Assembly: GCA_025769875.1 (NCBI GenBank)
Contig: JAGFNK010000041.1
Coordinates: 124,001-188,000, forward strand
Direction: 5' to 3'
DNA: 64,000 nt
DNA from: Russula earlei
Taxonomy: Eukaryota; Basidiomycota; Agaricomycetes; Russulales; Russulaceae
Position 1 is the stretch's first letter; each line of letters starts with the position of its first letter. The translations under genes were made by a program, and so were the position numbers. Below the pieces are notes generated by a model. That model was not told the DNA's origin. It saw nothing but the letters and a program-made list of their open reading frames with translations, and did no database searches. Positions 47,434-58,795 of the stretch are shown here, piece by piece.

Positions 47434-47894
47434 ATGCCCAGGCAAATGATCCCACTCCCAGCATTTCTCCCCTTCCCAGGGGAACAACTCAGAAACCTCC
47501 TACCTCTCAACCATGACTCTTTAGCTAGTATACTTGGGCTTGCCCATGCCTATCTAAAGCATCTGCATCCCACTAAGCTCACCCAACCGGATGAGTCAAT
47601 GAGGGCCTCTGCACATCTCCTGAAGCTCTTCACAAACAATACTCTAATGACTGCCCTTCCCTTAGGGCACCACCCCCACTCCACTGCCCCTGCTAAAGAA
47701 CTTATGTCACTCCAGAACTGCCTCACAAGCCTGGAGACAATGCTCACCAACCTCACCCAGGCCACCACTGACATGAGAGAGGAAATCAAAGCCCTACCCA
47801 AAAACACCACACCACCTGCCAAGGCCAAACTCCCACCAACCCCAGCCTCCCACAACCCTCCCACATATACAGCTAAGGCCTCCCTTCCCCCCTG

Positions 47895-48859
47895 TGTCAA
47901 TACTCACTGTTGAAACTATCCAGTTCAAGAGCGAGGGATAAGCTCAAAGACGAGTTGATAGATGTCCAAGATGGTGTGGGCAAGGAGTAGAGTCCAAAGC
48001 AGTACCAAATACCAAAGTGGTATGGTTACTGGTAGAGTTGAGCAGGTACGCAGGGAAAAGGCCAGAATGGTCACAAGGGGATGGTCCTTACAGGAGTATC
48101 CCAAGGATAGAGAGTGCCATAAACAAATGGACAGTCTGAAGACTTTCCACTACTTTATTGAGCACTTATATACTACAAGAGAACTGCTAAATAGAGAACA
48201 AGTCATAACCTTGTTATCAAGCACAATAGATGAATGAGTAAGAAGTCAGGGTATGCTTACTGAGCATGCTCAGTCATGCTCAGTAAGCTGCTGAGTAAGA
48301 AGGCTTCTATTGATGAGTAAGAGCCTTTACTGTCCACATGTTCACTGCTTTAGTACATGTGCAAAGCACCTGATTCATTTGCTGTAGTTAGTTTAGGGCC
48401 AGTCATTTGAGGACTTGTAGTTTGGTTCAGGGAATAGAGCTGCCTATAAGGCTCCTTATATAGTTCTATTAGGGTCCTTAGAGTCGACCCTAATACTTCT
48501 ATTAAGGTCCTTAGTATTGCTTTGTAGTTCATTCTATGGTTATTAGAGTTAGTCTAATAACACGTTGTAGGGTCTTTAGTATTGTGTTTAGTGCCTATTG
48601 TAGAGCACTTAGAGTTGTCCTAAAGGGTCCTTAGGGAGGCTATAATACTGTCCTTTATTGCTAAAAGGGTTGCCATTAAGTGGGGCTTGCTGTATGTTGA
48701 TTATGCCAAGAATCACTTGCACGACAATGCGCACATGATATTGTGGACACCTCTACTCAACCCTTTTGTCCGTGCGAACAGGGTGACACCATAGAGGCTG
48801 GGTTTCTTCTCATAAGGAAGGGTCCTTCAAGGGCCCTCTCCAGGAAATGGTTCATGACA
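47895..48859 (+). mobile_element. Solo LTR of the gypsy family, copy a
   Basis: A 965-bp unit with ends TGTCA...TGACA and identical CCCTG pentamers on both sides (47890-47894, 48860-48864). It is inverted relative to copies b, c and d; with respect to the gypsy element's sense it is on the + strand. It contains the palindromic run of GAGTAAG/CTTACTC and GCATGCTCAGTCATGCTC words found in all copies. It interrupts the LINE ORF1. Confidence 0.93.
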
Positions 48860-48875
48860 CCCTGCCCCAGTGCAG

Positions 48876-50015
48876 TGTAAGGTGACTAACCCCGCTAGCC
48901 ACGAAGTCACGACAGAATCCCTGTGCCGTGAAAATGTACTTCCACGCCTTGCACCTCCCTCATCCACATGCCCCGGTCTCTCTTCTCTTTTTCTCTTTCT
49001 CTTTCAACAACTCTCATCCCACAAAAGCCCAAGTAGCGCCAACAATACCCCAAACAACATCTCCACCATCGCTCCAGCCAATCAGCGCCCGCACTACGCC
49101 CTGCCTTTCACCCACTCCTATCGGTTTTCTTTCATCCTCTCCACATGCCTTACATCGCCACTCCGTCCTTCTCATTTCTCCTTTATCTCTTTCGCCTCGC
49201 TGCCTCACCTCCTCCTCTATGTTCTCCCATCTCCTTTCATCGACATCTCGACCCCGTCTCGACAAATCTCAAACCCCTTTCATCCCGCGCACATGCCCTA
49301 GGCCACCTGATACCGTCGTGTCCCCCCGCGTCTCCTCAACTGCCCCTCACAAGTCTCGACTGCCTTTCACCAAGCGTCACGCAGAATGTGATCGTACTTT
49401 GCTTCGCACCCTTGCTGCCATGTCCTTGCCTCACAGAAATTCCTCAGGAGTTTTAGTTCGATTTTGAGCGTCAGGTACTGTACTCATGGCTTCGTTTCCT
49501 TTTACTCAGTTACTACACTACCCCCTCATTCCTTTCATACTTTGATTGGCCTTTGACTCGACTCCATATGCGTTCTCCTTTTGTGTTCTCCCCGGTCTCA
49601 TGCTCCCTGTTTTGAGGTCCCCTTCTCCCCTTGACATGAATTCGTTCAAATAGCATAGATTGTCGCTCGTATTCGACAGGAAAAATTGGATCCCTCTGAC
49701 CTCCTTCATTCTGTTTTGATCCGTCTCAAGCGCGAAAGAGAAAAGCTTGCCAGCGAACGATGTCACTACATCTCTTCTCCCCTCTATTGATCTCTATCGT
49801 AGTGTTATCCCATCGCTTTTCAGCTGTCCTCTAAGTCTCGCGGGTCTTCGTCTTCGCCCTTCCCTACTCTTGTTCGACTCTACCACTCGCCTCTCCCCCT
49901 TTTGCCTTTGGTCCATCCCTCCTTCCTCTTTTCCTTGCTCTCGGGCGGAAGACATTCGCTCTGGACTACCCTCCTGCCCCACAAACTCAGCGCGCCCCTG
50001 GTTTGGCTCACTACA
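48876..50015. mobile_element. Candidate nonautonomous insert inside the LINE ORF1
   Basis: This 1.14-kb block separates piece 1 from piece 2 of the LINE ORF1 and is not LINE sequence. Its tips TGTAAGGTGACTAACC and, reversed, TGTAGTGAGCCAAACC match at 11 of 16 positions, and GCAG lies on both sides. It is C/T-rich on the + strand, has open but low-complexity frames, and carries many more CpG than its surroundings. The borders are therefore approximate and the class unknown. Confidence 0.4.
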
Positions 50016-50530
50016 GCAGTCATGAAGACATCTGTCTACACCTGGCCAGCCTCCCTCCACCCTAACCCCTTGGGACATCTGTGCCACCATCAACTCTGCC
50101 TTACATTCAGCCAGCAACAACCAAGTACATGTGTCAGCCACAAGGTGAACACAAAAGGGTAACCTAGTGATTTGGGGTGGTCCAAACACCATGGTGCACA
50201 ACCTCATGTCCTCCCCACCATCTCTGAGGCACTGCAAGCCTCCCTCTCAGTCAACTCTACCACTGCCCCCCAAGAACCCCTGCCAGTAAGACCCAATGTA
50301 AAGTGGTCCAAAATCACAATCAATGCTGCCCCAACAGGCAAATCTAACACAAGAGAAGCTTACATCCCACAGGAGTGCCACCAAGCACTACTGGCTGAGA
50401 ACCCCACCTACACCACCCTCATCATCACCCAACCCCCATCATGGGTCAGGTCTGCACTAACCTATGCCCCAGGCATGCACTTCTCCCTCTCAGTCTCCTT
50501 TGGAGACCCAGATGGCACAAAGGCCCAGGC

Positions 50531-51494
50531 TGTCATGAACCATTTCCTGGAGAGGGCCCTTGAAGGACTCTTCCTTATGAGAGGAAACCCAGCCTCTATG
50601 GTGTCACCCTGTTCACATGGACAAAAGAGGTGAGTAGAGGTGTCCACAATATCGCGCACACATTGTTGCACGAGCAATTCTCAGCACAATCGACATACAG
50701 CAAGCCCCACTTAATGGCAACCCTTTTAGCAATAAAGGACAGTATTATAGCCTCCCTAAGGACCCTTTAGGACAACTCTAAGTGCTCTACAATAGGCACT
50801 AACACAATACTAAAGACCCAACAACGTGTTATTAGACTGACTCTAATAACCATAGAAGGAACTATAAAATGATACTAGGGACCTTAATAGAAGTATCAAG
50901 GTCGACTCTAAGGACCCTAATAGAACTATATAAGGGGCCTTATAGGCAACTCTATTCTCTGAACCAAACTACAAGTCCTCAAATGACTGGCCCTAAACTA
51001 ACTAACAGCAAATGAATCAGGTGCTTTGCACATGTACTAAAGCAGTGAACACGTGGACAGTAAAGGCTCTTACTCATCAATAGAAGCCTTCTTACTCAGC
51101 AGCTTACTGAGCATGACTGAGCATGCTCAGTAAGTGTACTCCAACTTCTTACTCATCTGTCTATTGTGCTTGATAACAAGGTTATGACTTGTTCCCTATT
51201 TAGCAATTCTCTTGTAGTATATAAGTGCTCAATAAAGTAGCAGACAGTCTTCAGACTGTCCATTTGTTTATGGCACTCTCTTTCCCTGGGATACTCCTTT
51301 AAGGACCGTCCCCTTGTGACCATCCTGGCCTCTTCCCTGCATACTTGCTTGACTCTACCAGTAACTATACCTCTTTGGTATTTGCTACTGCTTTGGACTC
51401 TACTCCTTGCCCATGCTGTATTGGACGTCTATTGACTCGTCTTTGAGCTTACTCCTTGCTCTTGAACTGGATAGTTTGACCGTGAGTCTTAACA
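50531..51494 (-). mobile_element. Solo LTR of the gypsy family, copy b
   Basis: A 964-bp unit beginning TGTCATGAACC on the + strand and ending in TTAACA, flanked by CAGGC on both sides (50526-50530 and 51495-51499). The LINE frame is continuous when the LTR and one duplication are removed (DGTKAQ joins ALLYLC). The sense of the gypsy family is the minus strand here. Confidence 0.93.
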
Positions 51495-51797
51495 CAGGCA
51501 CTCCTCTACTTGTGCACCCTACACATGCTTGGACATGTGGTAACCCTTCAGTGCTGGAGAGGCAACCCACCCAAGAACACCACCAAGAAACCCTTTGCCC
51601 CAAAATGTCCAACCCCCACCCCAACTGGTGCTGCTCCCACCCCAAGCACTGCTAGTGTAACACCCAGCCCACTCCCACTGCCCCCTTTGCCCTATCCAGC
51701 TTTGGCTTACCACTGCCACTCAGCAGACTACCAACTGCCCCTATGCCTTAGACACATGCATTTGTGCTGGAGACACAGTCAAACCCTCCCCTAATAC

Positions 51798-52051
51798 ACA
51801 AGTGAGCAATGCTGCATCCCCAATGCTACCAGTAAACACCACAGGCTTTTTGCATTGCTTTTTGCCACCAACTTACAACTCCAACCCCCTGCCCCTTTGA
51901 TCTGAGCTGGTTCCCCATGCTCTGGCTCCCTTTCTCTGCCCCTTCTCACTTGAGCATGGAACCCACTCCCTACTCCTATATACACAGTACAGTAAGAGTG
52001 TCAAGATATGTACTGCTGATCACTAAGGACTCAGGAGCAGGTGGGCAAGGG
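51798..52051. other. Gap between the LINE remnant and the hAT-like element
   Basis: About 250 bp of CpG-poor sequence, presumably further LINE remains. No reverse transcriptase motif recognised. Confidence 0.4.
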
Positions 52052-53581
52052 TAGTGCTGTTCCAGCCCGGCTTGGCCTGAAAGCCCTGGCTTTGGCTCGG
52101 CTCAAGGCAGCTCCAGCTTTCTCAAATCCCAGGCCAAGCCAAAGCCGTCAAACCCAGCTTGGCTCGGCTTAGGCCGCGGCTTTTCTATGTAAAATATGAA
52201 TTGTTTCCATACAGGTCACCAATGGACGCTACAATGTTACTGTAGTGCGCCTGTTCGGGGCATGCAGAGTTCAGGAGGTTTGATCTGAGGGCAGGTACAG
52301 ACAGGGAGGAACTGAGAGCAAGCAGGGATTGTGCCCCGGACCCGATGCTTGATGTCCTAAAGGTGCGGGTATGAGTGCGCAAGTGCACGTGTGTGTTCTT
52401 GAAGGAGAAGAGAATGATCTTGAGGTGGTTGAGGTTCCCTCTGGCACACAAGAGACTTAAAAGGGACATCAAAGCTGTAATTCAAGACTGAAGCTACCAG
52501 CCTTAAATACTGTAGCACAAGTAAGGAGAACCGGGTAATCAAAGGGGGCAGAGGGACATGGAACGCGAGATGAAATGAGACAGGAGTAAGTGAGTATGAT
52601 GTCGCAACAGACCACGAACTCCGATGTGAAAGACAATCTACACTAATCGGAATGAGGCAAGTGTTAGTGATATCGGAGAGTAAGTAAATGAAGGGGGATG
52701 GGAATTCATAGCAGTACAGTATATCAGCCAGGAGCATACCAAAAACCTATTCCTCTGACTCCGAGTCTGCGAGCGCAGGGTGGTGCAACGATGACAACCA
52801 GGTGAGGCGCTGTGGGTAGCGAGCCCTCGCGTAGAGTGGTGATGATGATGACACGAGTGCGTCATGTCTGTGCGTGGATGTGTGGCCGGTGCAAGGATGA
52901 TGCTTGAGGGACGAGTGGGCTGGAGCCAAGGCGAGTGATGTTGATGGCGATTGACTTGAGCCGTTGTCACCATCTGCTGACATTGGAGTAGGCAATGCAA
53001 AGGATGATGTCATGAGTGTGAACGTGAGAAGGAGGGAGAGGGATGAAGGACGATGGAGAGAGGGAGGATGCGTGGCGCGCAAGGGGGTGTCATGTGAGTT
53101 TCCTGGCCAACGGGCTCACATACCTTACAAGAACAGACCATATTTTATTGTCTTTGGATCCTCTGGGTACAGCATCCGACAAAGAGCTAGAGAGAGCACT
53201 GATATCCTTGACAAGCTGTTTGACTGTTTTTGGAGTGGACATTGTGGATGCAGAAGGGGGAGGAGTGCAACTCAACGATGCAAAATGAGCATTGGGCACA
53301 TTGAAATATAAACCGCCAAGGCTTACATTGTACATGCACTTGAGCAAAAAGGACAGTTGAGAGGGAGGCACAGATATGACAATGAAAAATGAGAGGGAAC
53401 GACGGTCCATGGAAAGTTGATAAATTAAAGTTCAATGATAATGTGTGATTACCCCAAATGATCCAAGCCGGGGCTTGGATGGCCCAGCTCCAGCTTTTCA
53501 AATCATAGGCCAGGCCAAAGCCCTTAAAAGCCGTCACTTTGGCCTGGCTCGTGGCCTGAGGCCGGGCCAAGCACAGCACTA
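52052..53581. mobile_element. hAT-like nonautonomous DNA transposon, 1.53 kb
   Basis: The ends are TAGTGCTGT and its reverse complement ACAGCACTA. The flanking octamers GGCAAGGG (52044-52051) and GGCAATGG (53582-53589) agree at 7 of 8 bases, the 8-bp target size of hAT elements. Both subterminal zones contain GGCTTGGCC/GGCCAAGCC words and a shared direct block beginning CAGCTCCAGCTTT at about 52110 and 53491. Inside, short minus-strand frames are Ser/His/Pro-rich with no transposase or BED finger. CpG is more frequent in the middle (52740-53060) than in the flanks. Confidence 0.72.
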
Positions 53582-53589
53582 GGCAATGG

Positions 53590-55531
53590 TCAGAACAGAT
53601 GATAGGCAGCGTATAATTCATTGAACAAGAGGATGAGCCAAATGATGAGGAGGTACCAGATGGGGACTGGTATGTGTTGCAAGAGGCAGAGGTGAAGGTT
53701 GCAGGCCAGTGCAGTGAAGGGGCTTTAGACAAGGCAGTCATTGAAGAGTACCTTGAAGATGAGGGAAGTCTTTAAACTGAGCAGTCATGAGGGAGTACCC
53801 AGGAGGATGAGAGTATCACAAATGGACAGTCTGACAACTGCCATGCTACATTGGGGCTTATAATAGTTACAAGTCTGAGTATGAACTATAGAAAATAACT
53901 CAGACTCTTTGGACCGCTCCAATTGGATTCTAAGGGCATAAACTTGTTGTGTCAGACCTATGGGTGACTCAGGAGGATTAGGGAGACTGTGGAGCAATGA
54001 CATCATAATGACATCACTTGTGGAGTGATTAGTGAGTGTATGAGGTCATAGTGGAGTTGCTCAGTCAGCCATGATGTCAGTGGCACTTTATGACATCATG
54101 CAGATTGTTCTAGGAGGTCTAGGAGTCCTTCCAGTGTTTTGGGACTTAGTGGCTGAGTGGCCATGTGGCTAGCACATGGTGGGTTACCTAAATAGGGAAG
54201 AGGGTGCTCAAGTGAGCCACAGGGGCTGGGGGATGAGGATTCCTTGCAATGCATGCTTGCAGAAGGGAGTAGTCATTGGAAATAGAGGTGAATAGAGGAT
54301 ACAAAGTGAAAGGAGCTTTCTTGAGTATAATAGGATGATGCATGGCCAGGACTTGGCCTTGGTTCACAACAAAGAGGTCAAAGGTTACTTTTAGCATTTA
54401 TGGGGCTGGGCACAGTGCATGATAAGCCTGCTCTTAGGTATGGAGGGACTGCCCATGTACTAGTTTCTAAAGTGGTATACAAAAATGAATTCAAAAAAAA
54501 AAAAAGCAGATGAGGCTGCTAGAATAGGCAGTGGTGTGAGTCTGAAGGGACTTGGTGCAAGGGAGGCAGTGGAAATTGAGGGAGGGGGGTTTGAGATAAT
54601 GGTTCCTCAAGGGCACATGTGCCAGGCATTTGTGTTGGCAGATGTTGCATTGGACTTGGTGTGCTTGCCCAATTGTTCACTCTTGGCATATGGATAACTG
54701 TGAACCTGGTGGCACATTCCCTTAGTGATGCCAATGCTCTGCACTGTCAGTCCCTGCTCATTGGGGATTTGGACCTGTTTGATGCCCATATGCTTAGTGC
54801 TTCAAAGTCCAGTTAAGTCTGGTTTTTCCCACAATTTTGGTGTGACCAAGACCATGACCGGCTACTGGTTTGCCAAATCTACAAAAGACCAGACTGGACT
54901 GCATGTGACCAGTTACATGTGGTCATTGGTGGTCAATTGACCCAGTTCAGACTGGTTGAGTCCAGGCACCTGGCATCATCATTGCCATTACTTGACCATG
55001 CTGCCACTGCCCTCTCTCTCATGTTACTGCCACTTTCCACCACCACCCTCATTGCATGCACTATAAGGTGGATTCCTGATGACTTGGGAATCACATGGTG
55101 TGCTACTTTCATGTGCTCCCTCCCTCCATGCACACTGGGCAAATTCTGACACATGAATCCATGATGACACACAAATGAGCTTCCTATGTGTGTGAAAATT
55201 GTGTGTTAAGCTGTACCTTTTTTTTTCTCTCATCTGGGCAATCCCTAGACTTGAAACCCTGATGGCACACAATGTGTCTTGTCCTATGAGCATGATTTTC
55301 ATGCCTTGAACCATGTGCATGTTTTTATTATCTTTCTTTTGTTTTCATGGCTTTCTGATTCATTCTGCTTTGCAGGCTGCATTTTTGCATGTTTGTGTTC
55401 ATACTGTGCCCACCCACTTGTGTGCCACAGCCCATGTTTCCCATCACCACCATGCCTCCTCCCTCACCATGTCTCACCTTATCACCACCTCTGCCTGGCA
55501 TGCAACATGTCTTTTCCTGTGTGTGTGATTT
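53590..55531. other. CpG-free repetitive stretch with no identified gene
   Basis: Nearly 2 kb with almost no CpG. Short frames exist, for example 54485-54697 (KKKKADEAARIGSGVSL) and the minus strand at 54188-54397 (LFVVNQGQVLAMHHPII). They look like decayed coding text, but I cannot name a family. Bases 53790-54000 resemble parts of an LTR (TGGACAGTCTGA, TTATAATAG) without clear ends. The end of the stretch includes repeat unit R1 (55320-55520). Confidence 0.4.
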
Positions 55532-56172
55532 CATGGGCTGCTTGGCTGCTTTACTCCAGGCTTGTTCATGAACTACATCACATGCTCATTCAGGGAGCCC
55601 TGGCTGATCATTGTGATGGACCTGTGCATGGACCATGAAGCAATCCATGAGGTGTCCTACATCAACATCCCCATCATTGCACTTGTTGGTATGCTGCTCA
55701 GGTATGTTGATGTGGCCATCCCTATGAAAGAACAACAAGTCATGCTATGCGATCAGCCTCATCTGGGGCTTCTTGCACTTGAGGTGCTCTGCCTCCATGG
55801 CACCATCCCCTGCACCCCTGATGGCTGGAATGTCATGGTCAACATGTTCTTCTATTGTGATCCTGAAGAGGTTGAGAAGCAGCAACAGGAGGAGGTGCAG
55901 GCCAAGGCTGCTGCCACTGGCAAGGGCAATGCCCCACCTGTCACCAAGTGGGATGTCCCTTCAGTCCCAGTTGGTGGTGGCATCAACCCTGCACTTGCAA
56001 CTCAAGATGGAGATGGTAAGTAACGGATATGAGTGTGGGAAGGGGTGTCTTGCTTATCTACCACCATATAGGTGCTATTGACTGGGCTGCAGAGCTATCA
56101 GGTGGCAATGACTGGGCAGCGGAGCCTGCTGCTGCAATAAGATGGGATGCAGCACCAGTGGCTTGGGATTAA
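55532..56172 (+). pseudogene. Ribosomal protein uS2 (RPS0/SA) pseudogene, 3' part
   Basis: uS2 is a small-subunit ribosomal protein. The frame reads [85 protein letters not shown] and [12 protein letters not shown]. Then an intact GTAAGT...ATATAG intron (56016-56071) leads to GAIDWAAEL, NDWAAEP and a TAA at 56170-56172. The text follows the C-terminal two thirds of fungal uS2 but many conserved Arg are Cys, Trp or His, and Thr/Ser/Ala are Met/Leu/Val. The loop after VDVAIP is scrambled and no 5' exons are found. The retained intron argues for a DNA-level duplication, not a reverse-transcribed copy. Confidence 0.82.
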
Positions 56173-56279
56173 GGTGGGTGTGCACAATTTCACACATTGA
56201 GCTATATGCATTTTTTTTTTTCTTTCTTTTTAATGGCTTCTTGATACATTCTGCTTTGCAGGCTGCATTTTCATGTGTT

Positions 56280-57242
56280 TGTCATGAACCATTTCCCAGA
56301 GAAGGCCCTTGAAGGACCCTTCCTTATTAGAGGAAACCCAGCCTCTATGATGCCACCCTGTTCACACAAGCAAAAGGGGTGAGCAGAGGTGTCCACAATA
56401 TCACATGCACATTGTTGCATGATTGATTCTAAGCACAATTGACATACAACAAGCCCTACTTATTGGCAACCCTTCTAGCAATATAAGACAGTATTATAGG
56501 CTTCCTAAAGACCTTTTAGGATGACCCAAAGTGCTCTACAATAAGCACTAATGAAGATACTATAGGCCCTATAACACATTATTAGACTAACTCTAATAAC
56601 CTTAGAATGAACTATAAGGCAATACTAAGGACCTTAATAGAAGTATTAGGGTCAACTCTAAGGACCCTAATAGAACTATATAAGGGGCCTTATGGACAAC
56701 TCTATTCTACAGACAAAACTGCAAGTCCCCAGATGACCGGCCCTAAACTAACTAACAGTAAATGAATCGGGTGCTTCACATGTGTACTAAGCAGTGAACA
56801 TGTAGACCCTAAAGGCTCTTACTCATCAATATGAGCCTCCTTACTCAGCAGCTTACTGAGCATGACTGAGCATGCTCAGTAAACATACTCTGACTTCTTA
56901 CTCATCCATCAATTGTGCTTGATAACAGGGTTATCACTTGTTCCCTATTTAGCAGTTCCCTTGTAGTATATAAGTGCTCAATAAAGTAGTGGACAGTGTT
57001 CAGAATGTCCATTTGATTTGCGGCACTCTTTTACTGAGTGTACTCCTTTAGGACTGCCCTATCTAGCACACCCTGGCTCTCTCTTTCAATGATCACCTCT
57101 CACAACCAGTACCAGTTCCACTCTGGTACTTGTTACTTGTTTGGACTGTGCTCTTTGCCAACTTCATCCTTGAACTCAGTCGACTTGTCTCCAAGCTCTT
57201 ACCTTGCTCTTGAACTGGATTGTTCAACAGTGAGTCATGACA
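56280..57242 (-). mobile_element. Solo LTR of the gypsy family, copy c
   Basis: A 963-bp unit with ends TGTCA...TGACA and GTGTT on both sides (56275-56279, 57243-57247). It is more diverged from copies a, b and d than they are from each other, with many transitions. It lies within repeat unit R2. Confidence 0.92.
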
Positions 57243-57540
57243 GTGTTTGTGTTTGTACCATGCCAACCCACTCACACACCGCAGCCTATGTTTGTCATCA
57301 CCACCATGCCTCCTCCCTCACTGTGTCTCACCTTGTCACCACCTCCACCTGGGACGCAACACATTTTTTCCCATGTGTGCAATTTCACACATTGAGCCAT
57401 GTGTGTTTTGTTTTTCTCTTTCTTTCATTTTCACAGCTTTCTGATTCATTCTGCTTTGCAGGCTGCCTTTTCACATGTTCATGTTCATACTGGGCCCACC
57501 CACTTGTGCACCACAGCCCATGTTTGCCATCACCACCTTC

Positions 57541-58418
57541 TATGGCAAAGGCCTCAATGCCATGGCTGGAAGACATCAATGTGACAGCCATGCAAGCTGG
57601 GCTTGCCATCTGCCATTTCACTGGAATATTTTCACTGGGTGTCAGATCCCTTGGCACATTGCCAATCAAAGGGAGAGAGAAAAAGGGAAGAAGCAAGATG
57701 AATGAGGGAGAAATGAGATGAGGGAAACAACTGGGGATGGAAGCATGGAGTGAGCAAGGTTGAAGGTGAGGACAAAAGCTGGCAAGGAGGTAGTGTCACT
57801 GACTGGGGGTGGTGTCACTGACAAATCATTTCATGTGTGAGACATGCACACTGAGTTGAGCAAGAACGATAAGTTCTTGTGAAGTTTGGGGAACTTGGTG
57901 ACAATAATGCCAAAGCAATTATGTACTGCAGAGAGGAAAGACGATTGATAAGTCTTCATGTTCAAAGACTTAGAGACTTGAGTGAGATTTCGAGATGTTT
58001 GCTTGATTCCCTGCAAGCCTACAGATCTGAAGTGAATTCCAGTGATATTTCACAAGAGAACAAACTTGAGGCTTGTTCTTTGCTAACAGACAGGTTTATA
58101 TACATGAAGGACACTATATCAAATGGTGTCCTTAAGGGAATTGTGAGGCAATCAAGATGGGAACATGCTGGAACATTATGGTAGACCTGAGTCAACTAAG
58201 AGAGTCATTAATCATGTGTTAAACACAAGTCCTGTCTGGGTAGGCTAGCCTGGTTGCCAGTCTGGCCTGAGGTACCAGTATCTGTGACATTACCCCCTTG
58301 TTAACATCTAAGCAACATAGGGGATAATGGTGGAATGACAATGATGAGTATGGAAGTGCAGTTGGTCATGAGGGACTCTGCACATCTTGTTTGTTTTGCA
58401 TTGTCGGTGTGGGGCTCT
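57541..58418. other. CpG-poor stretch without a supported gene
   Basis: A 101-codon + frame at 57879-58184 (MKFGELGDNNAKAIMYCREE) is charged and lacks a known domain. Nothing else is visible apart from the continuation of repeat unit R3 at the left edge. Confidence 0.4.
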
Positions 58419-58517
58419 GCAGTGATCAGCCAGATGTCCATGGCAGTTGCAGAGAACACAAATGGCAGTTTTAGGGCATTCAAAGGTGTTGTGTCCTCCA
58501 TTGTGACACCAGGAGCA
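58419..58517 (-). pseudogene. Gag-type remnant with two CCHC zinc knuckles
   Basis: On the minus strand, 58517-58476 encodes CSWCHNGGHNTFEC and 58460-58419 encodes CVLCNCHGHLADHC, both exact CX2CX4HX4C knuckles five codons apart in one frame. This is the nucleic-acid-binding motif of retroelement Gag and some ORF1 proteins. Upstream on the same strand a charged helical frame (58808-58530) may be part of the same protein in another frame. It sits just outside the 3' LTR of the gypsy element, so it belongs to a different, older element. Confidence 0.6.
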
Positions 58518-58795
58518 TCTGTTGGAGATTCAAGGGGTGGATTGATACCAAGGGTCCATGATGGCTTCCTTGGTGTCTTTGTGTTGTTGATTGGTGAGTT
58601 GGGGCATAGACTCAAAGAGGATTTGAGGTTCAAGATGAGCCTTGGCATTGGCCTTTGCCAATTTTACTTTGGAATCTCTAACCTCACAAACCATGTCATG
58701 GTATCTTTCTCTGGTGGTGATGAGGTGGTTTGCCATTTGTCGTGTTTTCTTTATGGCAAGCCTGTAGCGATGAACTTTGGTTTCTAGTGACAGGT

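Larger units (their letters stand above)
47434..51797 (+). pseudogene. LINE-type retrotransposon ORF1 remnant, split by three insertions
   Basis: Piece 1 (47434-47894) reads LPFPGEQLRNLLPLNHDSL and TYTAKASLPPC. Piece 2 (about 50016-50530) gives WDICATINSALHSASNNQV, a premature TGA, then VKWSKITINAAPTGKSN, AYIPQECHQALLAENPTY, PSWVRSALTYAPG and FGDPDGTKAQA. Piece 3 (51495-51797) continues ALLYLCTLHMLGHVVTLQCW and a Pro/Thr-rich tail. The WSK...PTG, PQECHxxLxAENP and FGDPDG wording is what I know from ORF1/Gag-like proteins of non-LTR elements in Agaricomycetes. Between the pieces lie a solo LTR, an unnamed insert and a second solo LTR. No reverse transcriptase part is recognisable downstream. 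Confidence 0.7.
55320..57540. repeat. Three copies of a short dispersed unit (R1, R2, R3)
   Basis: R1 (about 55320-55520), R2 (about 56210-56279 plus 57243-57390) and R3 (about 57391-57540) share a pyrimidine tract, TTCTGATTCATTCTGCTTTG, CAGGCTGC, and a block with CCCACCCACTTGTG and CATCACCACCATGCC. R2 is cut in two by solo LTR copy c. R1 and R2 bracket the uS2 pseudogene. The pyrimidine tract plus TTTGCAG looks like a 3' splice site, so the unit may derive from an intron-exon border. Confidence 0.55.
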
